Assembly (NCBI GenBank): GCA_902778115.1
Contig: CACYWG010000005.1
Coordinates: 28,137 to 92,136 of the forward strand
Reading direction: 5' to 3'
DNA: 64,000 nt
From: Oscillospiraceae bacterium
Lineage (GTDB): Bacteria; Bacillota; Clostridia; Oscillospirales; Oscillospiraceae
Part shown: positions 1-7,251 of the stretch, piece after piece
How positions within the stretch are numbered: the stretch's first letter is position 1
Layout: each line of letters starts with the position of its first letter
Translations under genes and position numbers: made by a program
The notes under the pieces: generated by a model
The model's input: only the letters and a program-made list of their open reading frames with translations
Told to the model about the DNA's origin: nothing
The model's database searches: none

Positions 1-584
1 TGGACCTGCTGATGCTCGTGTCCGCCGTCGGCTACGCGCTGATGCTGCTGGCGGGCCTGTTCATGCCGAAGGGCCTGGCCGCCGTCGCGGGCTTTGACCT
101 CAAGTTCATCGCCGTCACCCTCGGCTACATGCTGGCCAATTTCGGCCAGTACGGCTTCTACCTCATCATGATGATCTCCATCATGAACACCGTCGAATAC
201 AACGAGCTTCGCTGCGGCACGCGCGACGAGGGCATCATCTCCTCGCTGCGCCCCTTCTTCACGAAGCTTGCCTCGGCGCTGACCATCGCCATCGCCAGCG
301 GTACCTACATCGTCTTCGGCCTGCTGAAGTATACCAACGGCATCGCCGAGCAGGAGCAGCTGGCCAACCAGGGCCTCATCTCCGGCGAGCAGAAGGCCGA
401 GGCCATCGACGCCCTGCTCCGGGGCGTGCAGCCGGGCCAGACCAACGGATTGATGCTCGTGATGACCGTGCTGCCCTGCCTGCTGATGTTCCTGTCCTAC
501 ATCCTCTATAAAAAGCACTACACCCTCGACGAGGACGAGTATGACGACATCTGCCGCCAGCTCGCCGCGCGCAAAGCCAAATAA
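1..584 (+). CDS. GPH-family (MelB-like) sugar:cation symporter, C-terminal part
   Basis: The reading frame is already open at the window edge (frame from base 3), so this is the 3' part of a longer gene. The visible residues give at least four hydrophobic helices and the sequence block MNTVEYNE...GTRDEGI, followed by SSLRPFFTKLASAL. That block is typical of glycoside-pentoside-hexuronide:cation symporters of the major facilitator superfamily. The protein would import a sugar or glycoside with H+ or Na+; the substrate cannot be told from this part. The C-terminus is short, charged and probably cytoplasmic. A clear terminator hairpin follows the stop. Confidence 0.85.
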   Translation, partial: DLLMLVSAVGYALMLLAGLFMPKGLAAVAGFDLKFIAVTLGYMLANFGQYGFYLIMMISIMNTVEYNELRCGTRDEGIISSLRPFFTKLASALTIAIASGTYIVFGLLKYTNGIAEQEQLANQGLISGEQKAEAIDALLRGVQPGQTNGLMLVMTVLPCLLMFLSYILYKKHYTLDEDEYDDICRQLAARKAK

Positions 585-605
585 AATTCCCTTTCCGGGC
601 ATCCG

Positions 606-636
606 AAGCGGACGGTCAATGATCGTCCGCTTTTTG
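606..636 (+). terminator. Rho-independent terminator after the symporter gene
   Basis: An AAGCGGACG / CGTCCGCTT inverted repeat with a 9-nt loop is followed by a T-run, 20 nt after the symporter stop codon. Confidence 0.8.
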
Positions 637-824
637 TTGCGATTTTCGAGCGGTTTTGCGGAAAGAGAGAACCTTTTTGCCGTGATTCTACGATTGGTAG
701 AGCACAATGCAGCCGCTTCTACCGGGCGGGAAGCGGGAGTAGCTTGCCTTTTTCGGGCGAAAATGTTTATGATAGGCTTGTGGCCGAAGGCGGCCGCAGC
801 AACAGCCAAGGAGGAATGAACCCC

Positions 825-1778
825 ATGTCTTTTGCCGTATTGACCGACACCTCGGGCAACCTGCCCAAAAGACTCACCGACGAGCACAACATCGGCGTGA
901 TCCCCTTCACCTATACCGTCAACGGGGAGGACCGCGTCTGCCTGGATATCGAAAATTTCAACGGCGCGGACTTTTACCGCGAGATGAAGGCCGGCCAGAT
1001 CGTCACCACCACCCAGATCAGCCCCCAGCAGTACGCCGACTTCTTTGAGCCCTGGCTGCGCGAGGGGAAGGACGTGATCTTCATCAGCATGTCCTCCGGC
1101 ATCAGCGGCAGCTACAACTCCGCGAACATCGCCGCCGACATGCTGCGCGAGACTTACCCCGACCGCCGTGTCCGCCCGATCGACACCCGCGGCGCCGCCC
1201 TGGGCGAGGGTCTGGTTGCCCTGCAGGCGGCCGCCTGCCGCGACCGCGGCATGAGCTTCGAGGAGACCGTGGCGGCCATGGAGCGCCTGAGCACGCGCAT
1301 GTGCAACGTTTTCACCGTGGACGACCTGATGTTCCTGCGCCGCGGCGGAAGGCTGAGCAATCTCTCGGCCATCGTCGGCACCGTGCTGAACATCAAGCCT
1401 CTGCTCAAGGGCGACGTGGACGGCAGGATCGTTGCCTTCGCCAAGCTGCGCGGCCGCAAGCGCTCGATCGAGGCCCTGGCCGAGAAGTACGAGACCCTGG
1501 CCGTCGCGCCCGAGACGCAGACCATCGGCGTGGTCAACGCCGCCTGCCGCGCGGACGCGGACCGGCTGATCGAGCTTCTCAAGCGCAAATGCCCACCGAA
1601 GGAAATCATCGACGTCGACTATGAGCCCGTCACCGGCTGCCATGTCGGCCCGGGCGCGCTGGCGCTGTTCTTCGAGGGTCCGGACAACGTGCGCACCGCC
1701 GTGGACGGCGAGAAAGTCACCGAGCGCATCGGCGATCTGATCCAGAGCGTGCGCGAGCGCGTGCAGGGCAGGGAATGA
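825..1778 (+). CDS. DegV family fatty-acid-binding protein (FakB-like)
   Basis: 317 residues. The N-terminus SFAVLTDTSGNLP is the DegV start motif; FISMSSGISGSYNSA and FLRRGGRLSN are the other family hallmarks. DegV/FakB proteins bind a fatty acid and present it to the FakA kinase for phospholipid synthesis; no fakA is visible here. Two in-frame ATGs lie close together (816 and 825). The strong AAGGAGG at 808-814 is only 1 nt from the first but 10 nt from the second, so 825 is chosen. It appears monocistronic, between the symporter terminator and a long intergenic region. Confidence 0.93.
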   Translation: MSFAVLTDTSGNLPKRLTDEHNIGVIPFTYTVNGEDRVCLDIENFNGADFYREMKAGQIVTTTQISPQQYADFFEPWLREGKDVIFISMSSGISGSYNSANIAADMLRETYPDRRVRPIDTRGAALGEGLVALQAAACRDRGMSFEETVAAMERLSTRMCNVFTVDDLMFLRRGGRLSNLSAIVGTVLNIKPLLKGDVDGRIVAFAKLRGRKRSIEALAEKYETLAVAPETQTIGVVNAACRADADRLIELLKRKCPPKEIIDVDYEPVTGCHVGPGALALFFEGPDNVRTAVDGEKVTERIGDLIQSVRERVQGRE

Positions 1779-1807
1779 GCCGCACGCTTTGACCGTTTGG
1801 TTTTAAA

Positions 1808-1848
1808 CATGGGAGGGATCGTGACGAACGGCCCCTCCTCTTTTTATG
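1808..1848 (+). terminator. Possible terminator after degV
   Basis: GGGAGG and CCTCC arms separated by a long loop and followed by TCTTTTT. The stem is short and the loop long, so the call is weak. Confidence 0.35.
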
Positions 1849-1927
1849 TTCCGAAAACCACAGTCCGAGCCTGTGGTTAAAAGAGCATAGGCAACGAGAA
1901 AAAGGGAAGCGTAGATTCGCCCCAAAA

Positions 1928-2118
1928 GCCTTCCCCTGGAGGGGCGCGACGCGTTAAGCAAATGCGCCGGTGGCGCGTTTGCAGCCAAAGCGCCGAGTAA
2001 TCTGTGATTGCGAGGTGGAAGGTGCCCCAGTGCGCACACTGGGGCGGATGAGGTGGGAGACAAGCTGAGGAAAAACACCTCATCACCGCTGCGCGGAGCT
2101 TCCCCTCAAGGGGAAGCC
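1928..2118. repeat. Composite palindromic repeat (TTCCCCTYRAGGGGAA family)
   Basis: Three partial units of a palindromic element lie back to back. The first is CTTCCCCTGGAGGGGCG. The second is GGAAGGTGCCCCAGTG...CACTGGGGCGGATGAGGTG. The third, inverted, is CACCTCATCACCGC...AGCTTCCCCTCAAGGGGAAGC. The same family recurs at 4989-5151, 32801-32845, 42246-42292 and 63220-63316. The 650-bp interval between degV and the DUF6291 gene holds no convincing gene. Confidence 0.8.
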
Positions 2119-2258
2119 AATGAATCTCACAGCGCAAAACAAGGAAACGGCAAAACAGCTCATCACAGCCGACAGATCGTATGACACGTTTGACGCGTCT
2201 GCGAGGAACAGAGTGCTATGCCCGTTTGTGAAAAACCGCCCGCTTGGCGGGCGGATGA

Positions 2259-2420
2259 TTTTTCCACAGGATCTTCCACGGCGCCGGCATTATTCCACAG
2301 CCTTTCCCACAGTTCCGGCTCTTTTCCACAGGGATCCGGCACTTTTGGCACGCCTTCCTCTGATATTAAGACTACCATTCTTTTTGTTTTTGTTTTTTCT
2401 TTTGCAATTGTGTTTCGTTG
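2259..2420. other. Cluster of DnaA-box-like TTCCACA repeats beside an AT-rich tract
   Basis: TTTTCCACA (2260), CTTCCACG (2273), TATTCCACA (2291), TTTCCCACA (2303) and TTTTCCACA (2322) lie in one orientation within about 75 bp. Each is one or two mismatches from the DnaA box TTATCCACA. A T-rich, low-GC tract follows at about 2362-2412. No dnaA or dnaN is nearby, so this is not evidently the chromosomal origin. It lies directly downstream of the phage-type DUF6291 gene. Confidence 0.4.
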
Positions 2421-2431
2421 GTTAGTCCCGT

Positions 2432-2806
2432 CTAAGCGCGTTCCCCTCCGCTGAGGCGCAGCAGGGTCTTTGTCGCGCTCAGGCTGCCCTGCTCGCTCGT
2501 CTCGTACCAGGTCTCGTAGTCCGGCACGTTCTCCCGGGGCAGAACCCGCCGGGCTTCGCGCAGGAAACGGCTGTATTTGTTCGTCAGGCAGGTCTGGGCA
2601 TAGCTCTCCCGGTCGTGGTCCAGCCGCTCGCGCATCGCCGCCCAGGCCAGCCGCAGCAGCGGCTCCTCCGTGTCCGGGCCGTTCGTGCCGTCATAGTCGA
2701 GCATCGCCAGCAGCAGCGCCTTGACGCTCTCGGGCGGAAGCTGCGCGATCAGCTCCCGGCTGCCGCGGTAGATCATCACGCCCGGCGGCGCAGTATGTTC
2801 TTTCAT
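2432..2806 (-). CDS. DUF6291-type phage-associated protein
   Basis: 124 residues. The sequence VMIYRGSRELIAQLPPES, then LLLAMLDYDG and LAWAAMRERLDHDRESY...NKYSRFLREA, matches the DUF6291 family as I recall it, which is usually found in phage replication regions. The function is unknown. A GTG at 2815 overlaps the ribosome binding site; AAGGAGG (2821-2815) lies 8 nt from the ATG at 2806, which is therefore the start. It stands alone, with no other phage gene nearby, but its upstream region closely resembles that of the terminase operon at 44.1 kb. The DnaA-box-like cluster lies just past its stop codon. Confidence 0.7.
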   Translation of the reverse strand: MKEHTAPPGVMIYRGSRELIAQLPPESVKALLLAMLDYDGTNGPDTEEPLLRLAWAAMRERLDHDRESYAQTCLTNKYSRFLREARRVLPRENVPDYETWYETSEQGSLSATKTLLRLSGGERA

Positions 2807-2827
2807 CCGATCCACCTCCTTGACCCG

Positions 2828-2856
2828 ACCTTAGCGGCGTCCGGCGGAGAAAACAA
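2828..2856 (-). promoter_or_regulatory. Candidate promoter of the DUF6291 gene
   Basis: On the minus strand TTGTTT, a 17-nt spacer and TAAGGT lie just ahead of the AAGGAGG site. The block containing GTCATTGTTTT and the CGCCGCTA just before the -10 recur at the terminase promoter (44118-44146). The -10 is poor and the leader would be very short, so this is only a candidate. Confidence 0.4.
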
Positions 2857-2873
2857 TGACATTCTCGCCCGGC

Positions 2874-2902
2874 TTGATTTCCCATAAAAAACATGCTATG
2901 AT
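2874..2902 (+). promoter_or_regulatory. Sigma-A promoter of the LUD gene
   Basis: TTGATT, a 17-nt spacer and TATGAT lie 45 nt upstream of the LUD start codon. Confidence 0.7.
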
Positions 2903-2946
2903 TTGCTTAATCAGACCGCATATCGGTCACGATCGGAGGCATTTTT

Positions 2947-3576
2947 ATGGATCAAAACATTGTCAAAAGAAACGAACTGCTCGCGCAGAAGGTCATCAAG
3001 GGTCTCGAGTCGCGCAACATGAGCGGCTACTACGCCTCCGACCGCGAAGAGGCGAAGAAGATCGCGCTTTCGCTGATCCCGGAGGGGAGCCTAATTACGA
3101 TGGGCGGCGGCCAGAGCGTCTGGGACATCGGCCTGCCGCAGGCGCTGAAGGAAGGCAACTACAATTTCCTGGACCGCAACCTCGTCGAGGACAAGCGCGC
3201 CGCCATGCTCGCCGCCTACGACGCGGACGTGTTCCTCGCCAGCGCCAACGCCATTACCGAGGACGGCATCATGGTCAACATCGACGGCAACGCCAACCGC
3301 GTCTCCGCCCTGGCCTTCGGGCCGAAAAAGCTGGTGCTGATCGTCGGCATGAACAAGGTCTGCCCCGACGTGGACGCCGCCATGAAGCGCGCGAGAAATG
3401 TCGCCGCGCCCATCAACGCCCAGCGCTTCGGCCTGTCCACGCCCTGCGCCAAGACCGGCTCCTGCATGAACTGCAAGTCCCCGGACACGATCTGCTGCCA
3501 GTTCCTCGTCACGCGCTTTTCCCGCCACACCGGCCGCATCCACGTGATCCTCGTCAACGACAACCTCGGCTTTTAA
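2947..3576 (+). CDS. LUD-domain protein (lactate-utilisation LutC-like)
   Basis: 209 residues. GSLITMGGGQSVWDIG, LASANAITEDGIMVNIDG and LVLIVGMNKVCPDVDAAM are typical of the LUD (DUF162) fold shared with LutC and LutB. Near the C-terminus the cluster CAKTGSCMNCKSPDTICC holds five cysteines and could bind metal or an Fe-S centre; this is inference. Many stand-alone LUD proteins in Clostridia have no defined substrate, and lutA/lutB are absent here. GGAGGC lies 7 nt before the ATG. A structured repeat begins directly after the stop codon. Confidence 0.88.
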   Translation: MDQNIVKRNELLAQKVIKGLESRNMSGYYASDREEAKKIALSLIPEGSLITMGGGQSVWDIGLPQALKEGNYNFLDRNLVEDKRAAMLAAYDADVFLASANAITEDGIMVNIDGNANRVSALAFGPKKLVLIVGMNKVCPDVDAAMKRARNVAAPINAQRFGLSTPCAKTGSCMNCKSPDTICCQFLVTRFSRHTGRIHVILVNDNLGF

Positions 3577-3722
3577 GCCTTCAACGGCGAAACTCGTTTC
3601 GCCGTTGAGTGACTCGCGCTCATCGCACTCGGCTTGCGGGGGACCGCCTCGTTTGGTCGGCGCGAGGGCTCGCATTGCTCGCCTTAGTGAGTTTTTGCCG
3701 TGGCAAAGCTACGGCAAAAACG
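3577..3722 (+). repeat. Post-stop multi-hairpin element, diverged copy
   Basis: Starts directly after the LUD stop codon. It contains a CAACGGCGAAAC / GTTTCGCCGTTG hairpin, a GC-rich middle with GAGTGACTCGCGCTC, and a final TTTTTGCCGT / ACGGCAAAAA hairpin. Layout and the leading CTTCAACG match the two closer copies after nifJ (16377-16547) and the phage scaffold gene (39090-39271), both also set directly after stop codons. Confidence 0.6.
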
Positions 3723-3796
3723 ATTGCATGAATTCTGTGACAGCATAATCTTTCTTCGATCAATCAAATTTTATACGACATAAGGAGACTTCGACC

Positions 3797-4885
3797 ATGG
3801 CTTTCGCGCTGAGAACCTACACCGCACCCGATTTTTCCGAGCCGCGCTTTGTCAACGCGCCGGACGTGACGCTGATGCCCTGCCCCTGCGACCACGCCGC
3901 GCCCGAGCATTTCCACGCGATGAGCATTTTCCCGGAGTACTTCAAGGTAAACGGCCAGTGGCTGATGGCCGAGGAGAGCCGCATGGACTGCGTGGCGGTC
4001 TATGAAAACGGGCGCTTCGCGGTCAAGGAATTCCGCCATCTGAAGAAGGGCGACCTCGTCGTCGTCAATCGCAGCGAAGACGCGAGCGAGGGCATCTACG
4101 TGCACGCCGACGGCTTCAACGAGACGGCGAACGGCCGGGAGCTCTTCGCCTTCCGCCAGAACCGCTCCCGCGAGACGGGCTTTTCCCGCGACTACAGCGA
4201 GATCAGCGAGCTGCTGCGCTATGAGCGCGAGCACGGCAAAATCGTCTGGGTCGCCGGCCCCGCGCTCAGCTTCGACGCCGGCGCCAGGGAGGCCTTCGGA
4301 AAGCTCGTCGAGGCGGGCTATGTGCACTGCCTGATGGCCGGCAACGCCCTGGCCACCCACGACCTGGAGGGCGCCTGGCTGCACACCGCGCTCGGCCAGG
4401 ACATCAGCACGCTCGAGAACATGCCCGGCGGCCACCACAACCACCTCGACACCATCAACCGCGTGCGCCAGTGCGGCAGCATCCCGGCCTTCATCGAGCA
4501 GGAGAAGCTCGAGGGCGGCATCATCTGCAGCTGCGTGAAAAAGGGCGTGCCCTTCGTGCTCTGCGGCTCCATCCGCGACGACGGCCCGCTGCCCGAGGTC
4601 ATCGGCAACGTCTACGAGGCCCAGGACGCCATGCGCGCCCAGGTCCGCAGCGCCACGACCGTCATCTGCCTTGCCACGATGCTGCACTCCATCGCCGTCG
4701 GCAACATGACCCCCTCCTTCCGCGTCCTCCCGGACGGCACCGTGCGCCAGGTCTACTTCTACTGCGTGGACGTGGCGGAATTCACCGTCAACAAGCTCTC
4801 GGACCGCGGCAGCCTCGCCGCCAAGGGCATCGTCACCAACGTCCAGGACTTTGTCACCGGCGTTGCCCGCAACCTGGGCCTGTAA
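3797..4885 (+). CDS. TIGR00300 / LOR-SDH family protein, possible ornithine cyclodeaminase
   Basis: 362 residues. The core AGNALATHDLEG, GGHHNHLDTINRVR and LCGSIRDDGPLPEVI closely follows archaeal TIGR00300 proteins, which share AGNALATHDIE, GGHSHHLRAIN and LAGSIRDDGPLPDVI. The family equals the C-terminal region of LOR/SDH-type and cyanobacterial AgrE/ArgZ proteins. Archaeal members have been linked to ornithine cyclodeamination (ornithine to proline). It seems shorter at the N-terminus than archaeal members. ATAAGGAG lies upstream of the ATG. No arginine or proline gene adjoins it, so the activity is inferred from family only. Confidence 0.8.
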   Translation: MAFALRTYTAPDFSEPRFVNAPDVTLMPCPCDHAAPEHFHAMSIFPEYFKVNGQWLMAEESRMDCVAVYENGRFAVKEFRHLKKGDLVVVNRSEDASEGIYVHADGFNETANGRELFAFRQNRSRETGFSRDYSEISELLRYEREHGKIVWVAGPALSFDAGAREAFGKLVEAGYVHCLMAGNALATHDLEGAWLHTALGQDISTLENMPGGHHNHLDTINRVRQCGSIPAFIEQEKLEGGIICSCVKKGVPFVLCGSIRDDGPLPEVIGNVYEAQDAMRAQVRSATTVICLATMLHSIAVGNMTPSFRVLPDGTVRQVYFYCVDVAEFTVNKLSDRGSLAAKGIVTNVQDFVTGVARNLGL

Positions 4886-4903
4886 GGCCGATCTCCGCAT
4901 CCA

Positions 4904-4932
4904 AAAGAGTCTGCTTCCGCAGGCTCTTTTTT
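4904..4932 (+). terminator. Terminator after the TIGR00300 gene
   Basis: AAAGAGTCTGC / GCAGGCTCTTT arms with a TTCC loop and a run of seven T. Confidence 0.85.
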
Positions 4933-4988
4933 TGATTTTGCGACTCATTGATGCGTTATAGAGCAACGGCAACGGGCGTATGCGGAAA

Positions 4989-5151
4989 GCCTTCCCCTTG
5001 AGGGGAAGGTGGCTCGGCCCGATCCCCCGCGAGGGACGAGGCGGATGAGGTGACGCCCTTGCCGTTTAAGCGAAGTTGCCCTGAAGCAGTCAATTTCCAC
5101 CTCATCCGCCCCAGTTTGCGAACTGGGGCACCTTCCCCTCAAGGGGAAGGC
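4989..5151. repeat. Paired inverted copies of the TTCCCCTTGAGGGGAA palindromic element
   Basis: The left unit GCCTTCCCCTTGAGGGGAAG...GCGGATGAGGTG (4989-5052) faces the right unit CACCTCATCCGCCCCAG...CCTTCCCCTCAAGGGGAAGG (5099-5151). Together they form a large inverted repeat in non-coding DNA between the TIGR00300 terminator and the mgtE promoter. Confidence 0.85.
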
Positions 5152-5199
5152 ATAACTTTTTCTCCCCAAAGATTCGCGATCATCCTTTTTTGTTTTTTA

Positions 5200-5229
5200 T
5201 TGACAGGAAGGCGTGCGGCATGGTATTCT
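5200..5229 (+). promoter_or_regulatory. Sigma-A promoter of the mgtE leader
   Basis: TTGACA, an 18-nt spacer and TATTCT. Transcription would start near 5236, leaving a leader of about 200 nt before mgtE. Confidence 0.75.
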
Positions 5230-5278
5230 AAAAAGTGGCCGAAGGCCGCATATTTCATATCAAAAAGGAGGAGACGTC

Positions 5279-5365
5279 ATGGACGGTGGAAGTAGTACCG
5301 GCAGTTTGCCGGGCCGATGTCGCGCGGAGCTCCACGGTCCGTCCGTGTCCGCCTTCGCTGATTGA
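5279..5365 (+). CDS. Short upstream ORF (28 codons) in the mgtE leader
   Basis: ATG at 5279 is preceded by a very strong site, AAAAAGGAGG with a 7-nt spacer, and the frame closes at TGA 5363. The predicted peptide begins MDGGSSTGSLPGRC and matches nothing I know. Several short inverted repeats lie in or just after it: CCGGCA/TGCCGG at 5298-5312, CACGG/CCGTG at 5333-5347, CGGGC/GCCCG at 5368-5382. The ribosome binding site is at least as good as that of mgtE, 69 nt further on. A leader-peptide switch for Mg2+ transport is possible but is inference. Confidence 0.5.
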   Translation: MDGGSSTGSLPGRCRAELHGPSVSAFAD

Positions 5366-5434
5366 TCCGGGCGATCGGCCCGTCTGTCGGACTTCCGAAT
5401 CTGGACGCGATCCAAGAGAGAGGAGGAAATCCCG

Positions 5435-6811
5435 ATGGCACTCAATCCCCTGACCCTGGAAAAAACCTTCCGCTCGCTGCTGGAGGACAAGAAGTACCAG
5501 AGCCTGAAGGACATTCTGGTCACGATGGAGCCGGCGGACATCGCCGGGATCTTCGAGGAGCTGGACGACGAGCGCATCCCGCTGCTGTTTCGCCTGCTGC
5601 CGAAGGAAACGGCGGCCGAGACCTTCGCCGAGCTCGAGCCCGAGCGGCAGGAGCTGCTGATCCGCGGTTTTTCCGACCGCGAGCTGCACGAGCTGGTCAA
5701 CGAGCTCTACGTCGACGACGCGGCGGATCTGGTGGAGGAGATGCCGGCCAATGTGGTCAAGCGCATCCTCGCCCAGACCGACCCCCAGATGCGCCGGGAG
5801 ATCAACGAGATCCTGCGCTACCCCGAAAACTCCGCCGGCTCGATCATGACGACGGAGTACGTCTCCCTGAGGCCCTCCATGACCGTGGCCGAGGCCATCG
5901 CCCGCATCCGCACGACGGGCGTGGACAAGGAGACGATCTACACCTGCTACGTCACCGAGGGGCGCAAGCTCCTGGGCACCGTGTCCGTCAAGGACCTGCT
6001 GCTGTGCGCGGACGACGCAAAGCCCGTCTCGGAGATCATGGACGAAAACGTGATCTCCGTGAGCACCCTGACCGACCAGGAAGAGGTCGCGCAGATGCTC
6101 TCGAAATACAACTTCCTGGCGCTGCCCGTCGTGGACACGGACGCGCGCATGGTCGGTATCGTCACCTTCGACGACGCGATGGACGTCCTTGTGGAAGAGA
6201 CCACGGAGGACATCGAGAAGATGGCCGGTATGCTCCCCTCGGAGAAGACCTATCTGCGCTCGAGCGCCTGGGATCTGTTCAAGCACCGCATCCCCTGGCT
6301 GATGCTGCTGATGATCTCGGCCACCTTTACCGGCATGATCATCACCGGCTTCGAGGACGCGCTGGCCGCGCAGGTCGTGCTGACGGCCTTCATCCCGATG
6401 CTGATGGACACTGGCGGCAATTCCGGCTCGCAGGCCTCCGTCACCATCATCCGTGCCCTGAGCCTGGGCGAGCTGGAGCTGGGCGATCTGCCGCGCGTCG
6501 TCTGGAAGGAGATCCGGACGGCGGTGCTGTGCGGCCTGGCCCTCGCGCTGATCTGCTTCGGCAAGATCCTGCTGGTGGACCGGCTCCTGCTCGGCAATTC
6601 CGACATCACGCTCCTGACCGCCTTCGTCGTCTGCTTCACGATGGCCGTCACGGTGCTGATCGCCAAGATCGTCGGCTGCACGCTGCCGATGGCCGCCAAA
6701 AAGATCGGCTTCGACCCGGCCGTCATGGCCAGCCCCTTCATCACCACGATCGTCGACGCGCTGAGCCTGCTGGTCTATTTCGGCATCGCCCGCGCCCTGC
6801 TGCCGATCTGA
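5435..6811 (+). CDS. mgtE: Magnesium transporter MgtE
   Basis: 458 residues, the usual MgtE length. Order: an acidic N domain (1-120), a CBS pair starting at RYPENSAGSIMTTEYVSL (about 129-250), and a five-helix membrane domain (about 275-458) with the MDTGGNSGSQ motif and NSDITLLTAFVV. MgtE is a homodimeric Mg2+ channel gated by Mg2+ bound between the cytosolic domains. AGAGAGGAGG lies upstream of the ATG. It is transcribed alone behind a long leader with a small upstream ORF and closed by a strong terminator. No M-box riboswitch consensus is visible in the leader. Confidence 0.96.
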   Translation: MALNPLTLEKTFRSLLEDKKYQSLKDILVTMEPADIAGIFEELDDERIPLLFRLLPKETAAETFAELEPERQELLIRGFSDRELHELVNELYVDDAADLVEEMPANVVKRILAQTDPQMRREINEILRYPENSAGSIMTTEYVSLRPSMTVAEAIARIRTTGVDKETIYTCYVTEGRKLLGTVSVKDLLLCADDAKPVSEIMDENVISVSTLTDQEEVAQMLSKYNFLALPVVDTDARMVGIVTFDDAMDVLVEETTEDIEKMAGMLPSEKTYLRSSAWDLFKHRIPWLMLLMISATFTGMIITGFEDALAAQVVLTAFIPMLMDTGGNSGSQASVTIIRALSLGELELGDLPRVVWKEIRTAVLCGLALALICFGKILLVDRLLLGNSDITLLTAFVVCFTMAVTVLIAKIVGCTLPMAAKKIGFDPAVMASPFITTIVDALSLLVYFGIARALLPI

Positions 6812-6830
6812 AAGCACATCCGGTCAACGG

Positions 6831-6864
6831 AAAAAGAGCTGTGGAAAACCACAGCTCTTTTTTA
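6831..6864. terminator. Bidirectional terminator between mgtE and the convergent membrane gene
   Basis: AAAAAGAGCTGTGG / CCACAGCTCTTTTTT arms with an AAAA loop; A- and T-runs on both sides serve both strands. Confidence 0.85.
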
Positions 6865-7239
6865 TTCTCCGCAGGCCTTTTTCAGCCGCAGCGCGTATGA
6901 CAGCAGGCCCGCAAGACACAGCGCGCCGCCGGACATCCAGTAGACCGCGCAGAGATGGCTTGTCGTGCCGTAGATCTCCAGCACGCCGCGGAAAAGACTG
7001 CCCGCCGTCAGCACCGTGATGCCCGCGCCCCAGAGCCAGCGGCTCGGCCCGCCGGGCCTTCGCCGCACCGGAAGCCGCTCCAGCAGCAGGCCGGGCAGGG
7101 CCCCGCCCAGCAGCGGGATCAGAAAGGCGCCGACCATAAAGGCGGAAATGACGCCGTGGCTGAAGCACTCATAGACCGCCGCGAACAGCAGCAGCACGGC
7201 CGCGGCGATCAGGCAGCGCTTGACAAATGGATGGTTCAT
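6862..7239 (-). CDS. Small integral membrane protein, unknown
   Basis: 125 residues with three or four predicted membrane helices, roughly 8-27, 31-54, 68-85 and 96-115. A basic loop LPVRRRPGGPSR lies between helices 2 and 3. I recognise no family. It starts 12 nt after the stop of the phosphodiester glycosidase gene and is probably co-transcribed with it. It could assist that secreted enzyme at the membrane, but this is inference from position only. Confidence 0.65.
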   Translation of the reverse strand: MNHPFVKRCLIAAAVLLLFAAVYECFSHGVISAFMVGAFLIPLLGGALPGLLLERLPVRRRPGGPSRWLWGAGITVLTAGSLFRGVLEIYGTTSHLCAVYWMSGGALCLAGLLSYALRLKKACGE

Positions 7240-7251
7240 GCGCTCGCCTCC

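Noticed and set aside
2259..2420. Chromosomal oriC
   Set aside because: No dnaA, dnaN or rpmH nearby, and the boxes deviate from TTATCCACA; kept only as a low-confidence origin-like cluster.
5236..5434. M-box or other Mg2+ riboswitch ahead of mgtE
   Set aside because: I could not find the conserved M-box blocks. The leader has hairpins and a small ORF, but no known aptamer that I recognise.
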